From: Treponema sp.
Lineage (GTDB): Bacteria > Spirochaetota > Spirochaetia > Treponematales > Breznakiellaceae
Length of the DNA stretch: 20,912 nt
Assembly (NCBI GenBank): GCA_031259515.1
Contig: JAIRLK010000228.1
Location: 1-20,912 of the forward strand
Reading direction: 5' to 3'
Shown here: positions 1 to 7,804 of the stretch, piece by piece
Layout of the letters: each line of letters opens with the position of its first letter
Numbering within the stretch: position 1 is the first letter of the stretch
Notes under the pieces: generated by a model
Databases searched by the model: none
Seen by the model: the letters and a program-made list of their open reading frames with translations, nothing else
What the model was told of the DNA's origin: nothing
Program-made: the position numbers and the translations under genes

Positions 1-160
1 TTACATCGGGCTTACAGCCGTTGTAAGTGTATTCCGCGTAAAATGTTTGGTGGGAACATTCCGTATTATTACCGGCATACCGCTTTTTACCGTTTGAAGT
101 GCCGTACGGGCGGACATCCTCGCTCCCGCAAAACGGGCATTTTAATGCTGCTGTTACCAT
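1..160 (-). CDS. IS1-family transposase, N-terminal part (InsA-like), runs off the left edge
   Basis: The minus strand has an ATG at 160 behind a strong AGGAGGGG ribosome site and stays open for 53 codons to the window edge. The protein begins with a zinc-binding segment, CPFCGS, then a GKKRY stretch, then ECSHQTFYAEYTYNGCKPD. This matches the N-terminal zinc-finger layout of IS1 InsA (CPxC ... RYxC..C ... FTYT). One oddity is RYAGNNTEC, where IS1 members usually have a Cys at or next to the Gly, so one zinc ligand may be lost. The DDE catalytic part would lie outside the window, so I cannot say whether the element is intact. The element's terminal repeat lies just upstream (202-228), in the usual IS1 spacing. 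Confidence 0.8.
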   Translation of the reverse strand, partial: MVTAALKCPFCGSEDVRPYGTSNGKKRYAGNNTECSHQTFYAEYTYNGCKPDV

Positions 161-201
161 AACTTTCCCCTCCTGAAGGTTTTCATACAGTATATCTCCT
201 T

Positions 202-228
202 TTACAATAATAAGTCCAGAACATTACC
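202..228 (-). repeat. IS1-type terminal inverted repeat
   Basis: Read on the minus strand from 228 inwards, the sequence is GGTAATGTTCTGGACTTATT and continues AT-rich. The ends of E. coli IS1 read GGTGATGCTGCCAACTTACT and GGTAATGACTCCAACTTATT, so the GGTRATG and ACTTAYT blocks are conserved at the same spacing. Confidence 0.7.
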
Positions 229-456
229 AAGTAGGCGGCCTGATTTGGCCGAACTTTTTTGAATCCGCCAATGGGGACGATTCGATACAGGCCTGCTTGA
301 CATCGACTTCGTATTGATTGGTACAGGTGATCTCCAGTTCTCGGCTGACCCCCGCGGCGGAGAGGAACGGTTTCGTCGCTCGGATCCGGCGGATCAGGTT
401 GATGGTTTCGGCGGACTCGAAAGGCTGGGTATTGGCGTGGTAGTAGCTCCTCCCAT
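229..456 (-). pseudogene. Unidentified coding fragment trapped between two insertion sequences
   Basis: The minus strand between the IS1 end (228) and the upstream edge of the Tn5-like element (about 457) is open and reads like a real protein, with GC-ending codons and a normal composition. Readable stretches are RSYYHANTQPFESAETINLI and TNQYEVDVKQACIESSPLAD. The frame runs into the IS1 end, where TTGG-TAA supplies an accidental stop, so the gene is cut at its 3' side. Its 5' side is probably replaced by the other element. I do not recognise the family. The plus strand over the same bases also has an open stretch ending at TAA (461-463), but the minus frame is the more protein-like. Confidence 0.4.
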
Positions 457-465
457 GATCTAAAC

Positions 466-499
466 TTGACACACAATTTTCTCATGTTTGTGCTATAGT
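466..499 (+). promoter_or_regulatory. Possible promoter of the Tn5-like transposase
   Basis: TTGACA lies at 466-471 and TGC-TATAGT (an extended -10) at 491-499. The 22-base spacer is too long for a standard -35/-10 pair, so any activity would rest on the extended -10. The left end of the element is probably near 457-466. Confidence 0.3.
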
Positions 500-531
500 C
501 TCCTAAAAAGCAGAGAACTCTGGGAGGGAAT

Positions 532-1130
532 ATGGCACAAGGGAAAAGTTTCGACATGAAGGAAGAATTCGCGGGGCTGGATTTTCATTCTGTCCGTCTT
601 GAACAACGGTTTATCAGGTTTATCAGGACCATGGATCCCCTGATACAACAGCCGGACGCGTCAATCTGGGAGGCAAGCGAAGGCCGGGCCGAGGCCAAGG
701 CAATCTACCGGATGCTAGCCAATGAAAGTTTGACCGGGAGGAGATCGTCCGGGCACACCGGGAAGCAACGATACGGCGGATGGCCGAATATGGCGGTACG
801 ATCTTAGCGGCGCGGGATACCACTGGGGTAAACTACAACACCCACGCGAAAACCGTGGGGATAGGGTATATCAGTGACAAGAAGCTGGGGGTCAATGTCC
901 ATAGCTGTCTGGCGGTGACCTGCGATGGGGTAGTTTTGGGGGTTTTGGATCAGTCAAGTTACAACCGGGAAGAACCCAAAGACGAACCGGCAAGCCATGA
1001 GAGCAAAAAGGTGCGGCCGATAGAGGAAAAGGAGAGTTTTCGTGGCTGGAAACCCTGGAGAGTAGCACGGCGGGTATTCCCGAAGGGGTAAGGTGATTAC
1101 CGTCTGTGACCGGGAAGGGGATATGGCGGA
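532..1130 (+). pseudogene. Tn5/IS4-like transposase, frameshifted and truncated
   Basis: The gene starts with ATG at 532 behind GGGAGG. Joining three frames gives one protein: SIWEASEGRAEAKAIYRML, then FDREEIVRAHREATIRRM, then ILAARDTTGVNYNTH, a middle part with KVRPIEEKESF, then WLETLESSTAGIPEGVR and VITVCDREGDMAD. This parallels IS50/Tn5 transposase, with the first catalytic Asp in ARDTTG (codon at 815) and the second in CDREGD (codon at 1108). Frame breaks, each explained by one missing base, fall near 730, 1043 and 1092. The frame stops at TAA just after 1130, where a repeat element begins. The third catalytic residue (Glu) and the whole C-terminus are gone, so the gene is dead. Upstream, an intact ribosome site and a possible promoter remain. 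Confidence 0.85.
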
Positions 1131-1132
1131 CT

Positions 1133-1286
1133 AAAGTCCATATGCGTTTACTTTAGGCTAAAGAACAAAAACAAGACCCTCAGATTACGCAGATTTCACG
1201 GATTAAGAACACTTTTGATACGAAAAATCTGTGTTAACCCGTGTAATCTGTGGACAACTTTTCTTATGTAAACGCACATGGGCTTT
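1133..1286. repeat. MITE-like element with 19-bp inverted ends
   Basis: The left end AAAGTCCATATGCGTTTAC (1133-1151) and the reverse complement of 1268-1286 (AAAGCCCATGTGCGTTTAC) agree at 17 of 19 positions. Between them is a second, imperfect dyad built from CAGATTAC (1181-1188) and GTAATCTG (1243-1250), with CAGATT/AATCTG-type blocks inside. No open frame of note is present. It abuts the broken transposase, whose stop codon lies at the junction. I call it a small non-autonomous element or palindromic intergenic repeat; its copy number cannot be seen here. Confidence 0.55.
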
Positions 1287-1377
1287 TGCCGTGCCTTTTT
1301 AAAGAACAGCGAAAGTTACCAATCGGCAAAAAATATAATAGACGGAAGTACAAAATAAAGTATACACTGATGATGGT

Positions 1378-2250
1378 ATGAGAGCGTGTATGGTGGACGG
1401 TGTTTGCGCTTCGCAGGTGTTTGTTTTCCAGGGGGATACCCTGGCGGTTCCAGATTCTTTACATGAAGCCTCTGAAACTTCCCTGAAAACCGGCGGCGGG
1501 TTTCTTTTTCACGGAATAGACCGGGGCCTGCTTCCCGGCGAATGGACGGGCGCGGGAACGGATTATTTTGAGATTCCCGAAACCGAAGGGGGAGGGGTGA
1601 TAGGGGGCTTGTTTCTGGACGACGCCGTCTCCCTGCCCGCCGGATGGAAGGCTGTCCCTATACGCCGTTCCCTTCCCTTTGCTGAACAAGGCGTGTTCTC
1701 CGGACGGGAGGACATAGGCCGCTTTTTTAGGGCATACCATGTCATGCAGTGGCGGCGGGAATCGGTCTACTGCGGCGTCTGCGGAGGCCGCAACATCGAT
1801 GCCCCGGACGAACTTGCCCGGCTCTGCCCGGTTTGCGGCCGCCGGGAGTACCCCCGGATTTCCCCGGCCGTCATTGTTCTGGTTACCAACGACCGGGACG
1901 AAGTTCTCCTGGCCCACAACAAAAAGTTCGCCGCCGGCTTCTACAGCCTTATCGCGGGGTTTAACGAAGCCGGGGAAAACCTGGAAACCACCGTGGAACG
2001 GGAAGTCCGGGAAGAGGCGGGAATCAATATCCGTAACATACGCTATGAGGCATCCCAGCCCTGGCCTTTTCCCAACTCCCTGATGCTAGGTTTTACCGCC
2101 CGCCATGTCCGGGGGGAGATTTGCCCCGACGGCGAGGAAATCGAAGATGCCCGCTGGTTCCGTCGGGATGCCTTGCCGAAACTGCCCGGTCCCGGCTCGG
2201 TGGCCCGGTATCTTATCAATCAATGGCTTACGGCCCCCGCGCGTCCTTAG
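1378..2250 (+). CDS. nudC: NADH pyrophosphatase (NudC family Nudix hydrolase)
   Basis: This 290-residue protein hydrolyses NAD(H) to NMN(H) and AMP; family members also remove NAD caps from RNA. Residues 1-125 form the variable N-terminal domain. A zinc ribbon follows with Cys132, Cys135, Cys150 and Cys153, then the Nudix domain. The Nudix box is complete at about 194-216 (G-x5-E-x7-REVREEAGI), and the NudC-specific SQPWPFP signature is at 226-232, which separates it from other Nudix enzymes. The length is a little above the roughly 260 usual for the family. No good ribosome site precedes ATG 1378; a second in-frame ATG lies four codons on. A TATAAT (1334-1339) upstream could be its -10, with no clear -35. 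The stop overlaps that of the convergent methyltransferase gene. Confidence 0.93.
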   Translation: MRACMVDGVCASQVFVFQGDTLAVPDSLHEASETSLKTGGGFLFHGIDRGLLPGEWTGAGTDYFEIPETEGGGVIGGLFLDDAVSLPAGWKAVPIRRSLPFAEQGVFSGREDIGRFFRAYHVMQWRRESVYCGVCGGRNIDAPDELARLCPVCGRREYPRISPAVIVLVTNDRDEVLLAHNKKFAAGFYSLIAGFNEAGENLETTVEREVREEAGINIRNIRYEASQPWPFPNSLMLGFTARHVRGEICPDGEEIEDARWFRRDALPKLPGPGSVARYLINQWLTAPARP

Positions 2251-3956
2251 CCGCTTTTCACCTCGCCGTTAACCGTCAGTTTGACAACTTCCATGTTTTC
2301 AAGCCCGTCGTTGTCGACAACCTTAACCGCTATATGGCGCATCCCCGGTTTAAGGGAAATAATTTGTTTCCCTTCCTTGTCCAGTAAAACTTGCGCCTTG
2401 AATTTCTTTTTTTCCGGCTGGTAATTAAAATCCCAACTGTAAAATTCAATGCCGGCGGGGCTTTCCCCCGAGGCGATACATTCAATCCGCCTCATTCCCT
2501 TGCCGTCTTGTGAAAGTTCCCTGATACGGACGCTGATAGACGGCTTAACCGCAATCGGTACAATATCCTCAACCTTAACCAGCTTTATAATGATTTTATC
2601 TATCGTATGCAGGCGGGAAACTTCCTCAATAGCGCCTTTGCCAAAGGAAAAGGCGATAATATATCCGGCGGGCTTTTTTACCGCGATATTCTTTTCAAAG
2701 AGATTTTTGTCGTGCCGCTGAACCGCCGAAAGAAAGTTGTCAATAACATTGCGCCCGATATTATCGGAACGCTTCACCTGTATCGGCGTGTTATCGCCGG
2801 TTCTGCCGTCCAACCCCAAATCGCCGCGCTGCTTGGCGTTGGGCGTTCCGCCGAACTGCCGGACAATCCAGCTTTCAAACTGGAAAGCGTCTTTATAGCG
2901 GAGCGTGTCGTAATCGTATTTGTATAATTGCACCGTGTACGGGGCGGTAAACAAATCCGTCTGTTTTTGCAGGCGGAATTCCGTAACCTTCACCGCCATC
3001 GGCGACTGATCAATGCCGATCCAGCGGCGGTTTAACTTGTCCGCAACCGCTATCGTCGTGCCGCCGCCCACAAACGGGTCAAGCACAACATCGCCTTCGC
3101 CGCTGGCGCATTTGATGATGCGTTCCAAAAGGGCTTCGGGCTTCTGCGTGGGGTAGCCGATACGTTCCCCTTTATTTCTGTATACACAATTATTCCAAAG
3201 ATTATCCACGCTGGAGCCCGGCATTGCGTCAAGGTAATGCTTCAAATAGGGCCTGCCCTTTGAGGAATAGAAAATCCTTCCTTGCCTTTCAAATTCCTCC
3301 ATGTGTTCTTTTGAATACGCCCAGTATCTTCCGGCGGGGGGCGCCATTCCCTTCCATTCATACCGGGTGTCGCCGCCGGGTTTCGCGGCTGACAAGTCGG
3401 ACGCCTTAAATCTTCTTCCGTCAGGGTCAGCCCGGTGATAGGAAGCGGCGACATAATCACTGGTATACCGCTCAAACTGCGGGTAAAACTGAAACTGTTT
3501 GATATTTTTTGCGTAGAAAAAAATGGAGTCCGTTACCCGTCCAAAATGTTTTGCCCCCTGTTTGGAATCATTATGGGTACTGGTTCTTTTCCATACAATC
3601 TCGTTAAGAAAATTATTTCCTCCAAAAACCGCATCCAGAATAAACACCCGGATATACGCGTTGGCGTGCCAGTCGCAATGCAGAAAGATACTCCCGGTGG
3701 GCTTCAATACCCGGTGCATTTCAACCACCCGCTCTTTCAGCCATTCAATATAATGGCTGACGCCGCCGGCCCAGCGGTCTTCAAAACTGCGGACTTCTCC
3801 CTTGTCGCCCCAGATAACCTCGTAATTCCGGTTAGAGAAAAACGGCGGGTCAAGGTAAATCAAATCGACGCTTTCGCCGTCAAGGGACCTTAGGATCTCA
3901 AGGTTATCACCGAGGATCAGTTTATTGACGGAAAATTCAAACTCGCGGTCAGCCAT
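2247..3956 (-). CDS. DNA methyltransferase fused to Mrr-like nuclease and Ig/PKD-like domain
   Basis: This 569-residue protein has three parts. Residues 1-335 are a beta-class amino-methyltransferase: catalytic motif IV DPPF at 36-39 comes first, and the SAM-binding motif DPFVGGGTT (293-301) comes late, with the likely target-recognition region between. Such enzymes methylate adenine N6 or cytosine N4. Residues about 355-460 carry a PD-(D/E)xK nuclease signature of the Mrr kind: GDLGLDG (378-384) then PIQVKRSD (391-398), giving Asp383 and Gln393-x-Lys395. Residues about 470-565 look like a secreted-type beta-sandwich (FYSWDF, then HIAVKVVDNDGLEN), as in PKD/Ig repeats. The start has AGAGGTG just upstream. 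No separate restriction or specificity gene lies nearby, so the protein may be a self-contained modification-restriction enzyme. The target site and actual cleavage are unknown. Confidence 0.85.
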   Translation of the reverse strand: MADREFEFSVNKLILGDNLEILRSLDGESVDLIYLDPPFFSNRNYEVIWGDKGEVRSFEDRWAGGVSHYIEWLKERVVEMHRVLKPTGSIFLHCDWHANAYIRVFILDAVFGGNNFLNEIVWKRTSTHNDSKQGAKHFGRVTDSIFFYAKNIKQFQFYPQFERYTSDYVAASYHRADPDGRRFKASDLSAAKPGGDTRYEWKGMAPPAGRYWAYSKEHMEEFERQGRIFYSSKGRPYLKHYLDAMPGSSVDNLWNNCVYRNKGERIGYPTQKPEALLERIIKCASGEGDVVLDPFVGGGTTIAVADKLNRRWIGIDQSPMAVKVTEFRLQKQTDLFTAPYTVQLYKYDYDTLRYKDAFQFESWIVRQFGGTPNAKQRGDLGLDGRTGDNTPIQVKRSDNIGRNVIDNFLSAVQRHDKNLFEKNIAVKKPAGYIIAFSFGKGAIEEVSRLHTIDKIIIKLVKVEDIVPIAVKPSISVRIRELSQDGKGMRRIECIASGESPAGIEFYSWDFNYQPEKKKFKAQVLLDKEGKQIISLKPGMRHIAVKVVDNDGLENMEVVKLTVNGEVKSG

Positions 3957-4181
3957 GTCACACCTCTTTTGGAAGAGTACCCCATTTCGGCTGGCATGTG
4001 TAGAACGGCGGGGCGGGAAGCGGGTCCGCGATCAAAAAAATGAGGTTTCCGCTCAAAAAACCCCGTTTTCTCCGCTGGAAAACTGGGAATTACGTCAAAT
4101 TCCCACTTCTCCGCGCCGGGGAAACATCTCCCCGCGCCGGAAAAGCGGGTCCGCCGGACTACAGTCCGCTACCGCCGCTAA
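3957..4181. other. Non-coding, hairpin-rich spacer between the liv operon and the methyltransferase
   Basis: No convincing gene is seen from 3957 to 4266 (310 bases). It contains a perfect 8-bp stem TGGGAATT/AATTCCCA around a 6-base loop (4084-4105), a GC-rich dyad at about 4113-4138 flanked by two copies of CCGCGCCGG, and CGGACT-AC-AGTCCG (4155-4168). The rest, up to livF, is a terminator. I could not pick out a convincing promoter for the methyltransferase. Confidence 0.5.
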
Positions 4182-4217
4182 TAAAAAACGGGCCATCCTT
4201 CGGTAAGAATGACCCGT
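4182..4217 (-). terminator. Rho-independent terminator of the liv operon
   Basis: On the minus strand, ACGGGTCATTCTT pairs with AAGGATGGCCCGT around ACCG and is followed by a run of six T. It lies about 50 bases after the livF stop. Confidence 0.88.
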
Positions 4218-4266
4218 ACCGGACGGAACGCCGCCTGAAAAAGCGCCGTCCCGGAATCCCGCCCCT

Positions 4267-5007
4267 TCAGCCGCCCAGGTACGCCTTCTTTACGTCCGCG
4301 TTGGCTGCCAGTTCCTCCGAGGTTCCCCCGGCGATGATTTCCCCGGTCTTGAGGACATAGCCCCGGCTTGCGAAATCAAGGGCTACCTTGGCGTTCTGCT
4401 CCACCACCAGGATGGTGATATGCTTGACAAAGTTGAGCTGCCGTAAGGCCCGGAACATCTCGTACATCAGTTTCGGCGCCAGGCCCATGGAAGGCTCATC
4501 CAGCATGATGAATTCGCTGCCTGTCATCAGAGCCCGGCCCACCGCCAGCATCTGCTGTTCCCCGCCGCTCAGGAGTTCCCCCCGCTGTTTCCGCCGTTCG
4601 TAGAGCCGGGGAAAGAGGCTGTATACCAGTTCCTGGATTTCCCCGGTAATAACCTCCCGGTTCACCTCCTTCCGGTGGGGGAAGGAGGCAATCATCAGGT
4701 TTTCCTGTACCGTCAGGTTCCCAAAAATATGCCTGCCTTCCGGAACCAGGGCCATCATCTTCTTCTGTATGAGGGCGTGGGGTTCGGTTTTAAGTATGCT
4801 CTTCCCCTCGTAGAGAATATCCCCGCCTGAGACCGCCGGCGCTTCAGGCTGCGGAAGCCGGGCCAGGCTCAGGAGGGTCGAGGTCTTTCCCGCACCGTTA
4901 GCGCCAATGAGGGTAACGATCTCCCCCTTGTCTATGGCAAAGGAAACGCCGTGGAGGGCTTCAATGTTCCCGTAGGACGCCTTTAAATGGTGAACTTCAA
5001 GCAGCAT
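4267..5007 (-). CDS. livF: Branched-chain amino-acid ABC transporter ATP-binding protein LivF
   Basis: This 246-residue protein is one of the two cytoplasmic ATPases that drive amino-acid import through LivHM. Walker A is GANGAGKT (35-42), the ABC signature LSGGEQQ is at 146-152 and Walker B FIMLDE at 166-171. The late VVEQNA and the AYLGG end are typical of LivF rather than LivG, as is the short length. GGGAGGG stands before the ATG. It is the last gene of the operon, 27 bases after livG and followed by a terminator. Confidence 0.95.
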   Translation of the reverse strand: MLLEVHHLKASYGNIEALHGVSFAIDKGEIVTLIGANGAGKTSTLLSLARLPQPEAPAVSGGDILYEGKSILKTEPHALIQKKMMALVPEGRHIFGNLTVQENLMIASFPHRKEVNREVITGEIQELVYSLFPRLYERRKQRGELLSGGEQQMLAVGRALMTGSEFIMLDEPSMGLAPKLMYEMFRALRQLNFVKHITILVVEQNAKVALDFASRGYVLKTGEIIAGGTSEELAANADVKKAYLGG

Positions 5008-5034
5008 GGCCGCCCTCCCGGTTGTGTAGATGGT

Positions 5035-5808
5035 TCATATCGTTCCTTCCCCCAGGTAGGCTTTGATAACTTCCGGGTTGCTCCTGATTGCTTCCGGCGT
5101 CCCTTTGGCTATCTCCCTGCCGAAATCGATCACCTGTATCGTGTGGCACAGGGTCATGATCACTTCCATCTGGTGTTCGATCATCCAGATGGTAAGCTTG
5201 AAGGTATCGTGAATCCAGTTGATATAGTCGATAAGCTCGGAGACATCTGCGGTACTAAGCCCCGCCGCAGGCTCGTCCAGCATGAGGAGTTCCGGCTGTA
5301 AGGACAGGGCCCGGGCTATTTCTACCCTGCGCTGTATCCCGTAAGGCAGGTTCCGGGGGTATTCCTCCGCCAGGTCCGCCAGGTGAAACGCCTCAAGCAG
5401 TTCCCGCGCCGACCGGGTGATCTCCGCTTCCCGTTCCCGGTAGCGCCTGGTCTTGAAGAACACCTCCGCCGCGTTGTAGCCCAGGCGGTAATGCTGGGCT
5501 ATGCGTATGTTGTCCAGCACCGTCATCTCGCTCCACAGCCGTATGTTCTGAAAGGTCCTCCCGATTTTCATGGAAGCTATTTCGTGGGGCTTCCTGGCGT
5601 TGATCCGTACCCCCTCCAGGAGTATGTCCCCTTCAGAGGGCACATAGAACCCGCTTACCAGGTTAAAGACGGTGGTCTTTCCCGCCCCATTGGGGCCTAT
5701 GAGCCCGGCTATGTCCCCGCGTTTTAATCCCAGATTGATGTCCGTCAGCGCCTGGAGGCCGCCGAAACGATGGCTCAGGTTCCTGAGTTCAAGATGGTAC
5801 TCGTTCAT
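5035..5808 (-). CDS. livG: Branched-chain amino-acid ABC transporter ATP-binding protein LivG
   Basis: This 257-residue protein is the partner ATPase of LivF. Walker A is GPNGAGKTT (38-46), the Q-loop region reads GRTFQNIRLW, the signature is the LivG form LPYGIQRR (154-161), Walker B is LLMLDEP (174-180) and the switch histidine is in MIEHQM. The signature has GIQ where most LivG proteins have GQQ, a small change. Its start lies inside the end of livM (20-base overlap), behind AAGGAGG, which points to coupled translation. Confidence 0.95.
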   Translation of the reverse strand: MNEYHLELRNLSHRFGGLQALTDINLGLKRGDIAGLIGPNGAGKTTVFNLVSGFYVPSEGDILLEGVRINARKPHEIASMKIGRTFQNIRLWSEMTVLDNIRIAQHYRLGYNAAEVFFKTRRYREREAEITRSARELLEAFHLADLAEEYPRNLPYGIQRRVEIARALSLQPELLMLDEPAAGLSTADVSELIDYINWIHDTFKLTIWMIEHQMEVIMTLCHTIQVIDFGREIAKGTPEAIRSNPEVIKAYLGEGTI

Positions 5809-6868
5809 GATCCGGCGCCTCCTTCGCCCTGGTTCCGCCTTTCCCCAAAAACCGCCTGAAAACCGCCATGTCCGAAAGTTCCCGGTTCCCCATGAGCCCC
5901 TCGGGCCGAAATTGCATGAGCAGGATGAGGAGCAGGGGGATGAACACCCACTTGAGGATCTGCAATGGCCGGAGCAGCTCCAAAAGGAAGGTGAACAGCA
6001 CCGCCGACAGGACCGAACCGCTCAGAGACCCCATGCCGCCCAGGTAGACCATCACCATGCCCTCGGTGGACTTCATGATGTTGAAGGACTGGGGGTTGAT
6101 GAACCCCATCATGTGGGCGAAAAGCCCTCCGGCTATTCCCGCAAGGCCGGAAGAAACCATGAAGGCCAGAAGTTTCATTCTATTGGTGTCCACGCTCATG
6201 ATCTCCGCGGAAATCTCGTCGTATCTGATGGCGGAAATCCCTTTGCCCAAAACCGACCCCATAAGGCGCTTGATGGCGATTACGCAGATCACCACAAAGG
6301 CCATGATCCACAGGAGTACCCAGGGCAGGGGGATAAGGTCCGACATGGCGAAGATGGCTCCCTTCATCCCCATAAGCCCCCGGCTGGCGCCGACTATCTC
6401 CAGGTTATTGATGGCGGTCATGATGATGTAGTTGGCCGCGATGGTGATGATCGCCAGGTAGTCATCCCGGGTTTTGAAAGACGGGAGGGCCACCAGGAGT
6501 CCCGCCGCCGCCGCCGCGAAGCCCCCGATGATGATGACCGCCGGGAAAAGCGCTATCGCCGTTTGGGGCGGAAGCAGGGGGCCGCCGGTAAATTTGTTTT
6601 CGGTAAAGAGGATGAGGGAGAGTACCGATGAAACATAGGCCCCCACCGCCATGAATCCCGCGTGGCCGCAGGAAAATTCTCCCATATAGCCGTTCACGAT
6701 ATTGAGGCTTGAGGCAAAGATGATGTTGATCCCTATGGACATCATCACGCTCTGGATATATTGATTGATTATTCCCAGGGTGGAGAGGATCGTAACGGCC
6801 GCCATGCCGCCGGCAAGAAGGGCTATGAGCAGGACGGCGCTCTTGTTTTTTTCGTTTGGTAAAGCCAT
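5789..6868 (-). CDS. livM: Branched-chain amino-acid ABC transporter permease LivM
   Basis: This 359-residue, very hydrophobic inner-membrane protein forms half of the transport channel with LivH. It has many membrane segments from about residue 11 onwards. The family marks are GYMGEFSCGHAGFMAVGAY near residues 60-78 and the cytoplasmic loop RYDEISAEIM that contacts the ATPases. The C-terminal tail after QFRPEGLMGNRE is basic and cytoplasmic. The start is 8 bases after livH, and its ribosome site (AGGAG) overlaps the livH stop. Confidence 0.93.
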   Translation of the reverse strand: MALPNEKNKSAVLLIALLAGGMAAVTILSTLGIINQYIQSVMMSIGINIIFASSLNIVNGYMGEFSCGHAGFMAVGAYVSSVLSLILFTENKFTGGPLLPPQTAIALFPAVIIIGGFAAAAAGLLVALPSFKTRDDYLAIITIAANYIIMTAINNLEIVGASRGLMGMKGAIFAMSDLIPLPWVLLWIMAFVVICVIAIKRLMGSVLGKGISAIRYDEISAEIMSVDTNRMKLLAFMVSSGLAGIAGGLFAHMMGFINPQSFNIMKSTEGMVMVYLGGMGSLSGSVLSAVLFTFLLELLRPLQILKWVFIPLLLILLMQFRPEGLMGNRELSDMAVFRRFLGKGGTRAKEAPDHERVPS

Positions 6869-6876
6869 ATCCGCTC

Positions 6877-7788
6877 CTAAATCTTGGCGCTTCTGGGTAC
6901 GCCGAAAAATCCCGTAGGCTTGATGACCAGGATGATCAAAAGGATGACAAAGGAAATCAGGTCCTTAAAACTTGAGGGGAAGACGGCGGTTACAAAAATT
7001 TCGATGAACCCCAAAATAAAGCCCCCCAGGAAAGCTCCCTTTATATCGCCTATACCTCCGACCACGGCGGCGATAAAGGCTTTCCATCCGATGATCATCC
7101 CCATGTAGGGGTCCAGCACCGGATAGGACATGCCGAACAGGATGCCCGCCACCGCCGCAAGGGACGACCCAAGAGCGAACGTAAAGGTGATGACCCGGTT
7201 CACCGGGATTCCCATCAGGGGGATGGCAAATTTGTCATACGAGACGGCCCGCATGGACATGCCGAACAGGGTTTTCCGCACGATAAATTGCAGGATGCCG
7301 AAAACCGAGAAGGCCGCGATAATTACCAGTACCTTGAGGTTGGTAAGCACCAGGGAACCTATCTGCCAAAGTTCCTTGTCGATAATGTCGGGAAAACGCT
7401 TGGAACTGGCCCCGAGGATCGCGAGGTTCCCGTTCTCCAGAATGAACCCCACCATTAAAGCGGTGATCACCACATAGAGGCGGTTTACCCCTTTCCGCCT
7501 GAGGGGACGGTAGGCCACCCGTTCTATAGTGACCCCCAGGAGCGCCGTCCCCGCCATGGTCAGCGCCAAGGTAAGGATGAAAGCCCCCCAGCCCGCCCCG
7601 CCCAACGCGCCCAGGAGGGCGGTGGCGGCGAAAAAGGCAATGTAGCAGGCGGTCATAAAAATATCGCCGTGGGCGAAGTTGATGAGCCGCAGCACCCCGT
7701 ATACCAAACAGTATCCCAAGGCGATCATCGAATAGAAACTTCCCCACTGGAGGGCGTTAAATACATTCTGTAAAAAAGTGGTCAGCAT
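6877..7788 (-). CDS. livH: Branched-chain amino-acid ABC transporter permease LivH
   Basis: This 303-residue membrane permease has the LivH motifs ALGYCLVYGVLRLINFAHGD near the N-terminus, the loop MRAVSYDKFAIPLMGI, and GWKAFIAAVVGGIGDIKGA near the C-terminus. The chain is nearly all membrane segments. Its start follows GAGGAGG with a 7-base spacing. That ribosome site lies in a self-complementary GGAGGCCTCC (7791-7800), just downstream of a GC-rich stem-loop, so translation may be tuned relative to livK. Confidence 0.94.
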   Translation of the reverse strand: MLTTFLQNVFNALQWGSFYSMIALGYCLVYGVLRLINFAHGDIFMTACYIAFFAATALLGALGGAGWGAFILTLALTMAGTALLGVTIERVAYRPLRRKGVNRLYVVITALMVGFILENGNLAILGASSKRFPDIIDKELWQIGSLVLTNLKVLVIIAAFSVFGILQFIVRKTLFGMSMRAVSYDKFAIPLMGIPVNRVITFTFALGSSLAAVAGILFGMSYPVLDPYMGMIIGWKAFIAAVVGGIGDIKGAFLGGFILGFIEIFVTAVFPSSFKDLISFVILLIILVIKPTGFFGVPRSAKI

Positions 7789-7804
7789 CGGGAGGCCTCC
7801 TCAA

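Larger units (their letters stand above)
1..228 (-). mobile_element. IS1-family insertion sequence, one end visible
   Basis: The element enters from the left and ends at 228. Its transposase starts about 70 bases inside the end, as in IS1. The outer boundary is set by the terminal repeat and by the abrupt end of an unrelated minus-strand reading frame at 229. A target duplication cannot be tested because the other end is outside the window. The bases next to the end, AAGTAGGCG (229-237), are what a duplication would contain. Confidence 0.7.

Noticed and set aside
183..557. Minus-strand frame of 124 codons spanning the IS1 end and the Tn5-like leader
   Set aside because: It crosses two mobile-element boundaries and its product has no sensible composition; the frame beside it carries the more protein-like fragment.
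5672..6631. Open frame of 319 codons on the plus strand
   Set aside because: It is antisense to livM and livG, with a low-complexity His/Asp/Glu/Gly-rich product typical of reading a membrane-protein gene backwards.
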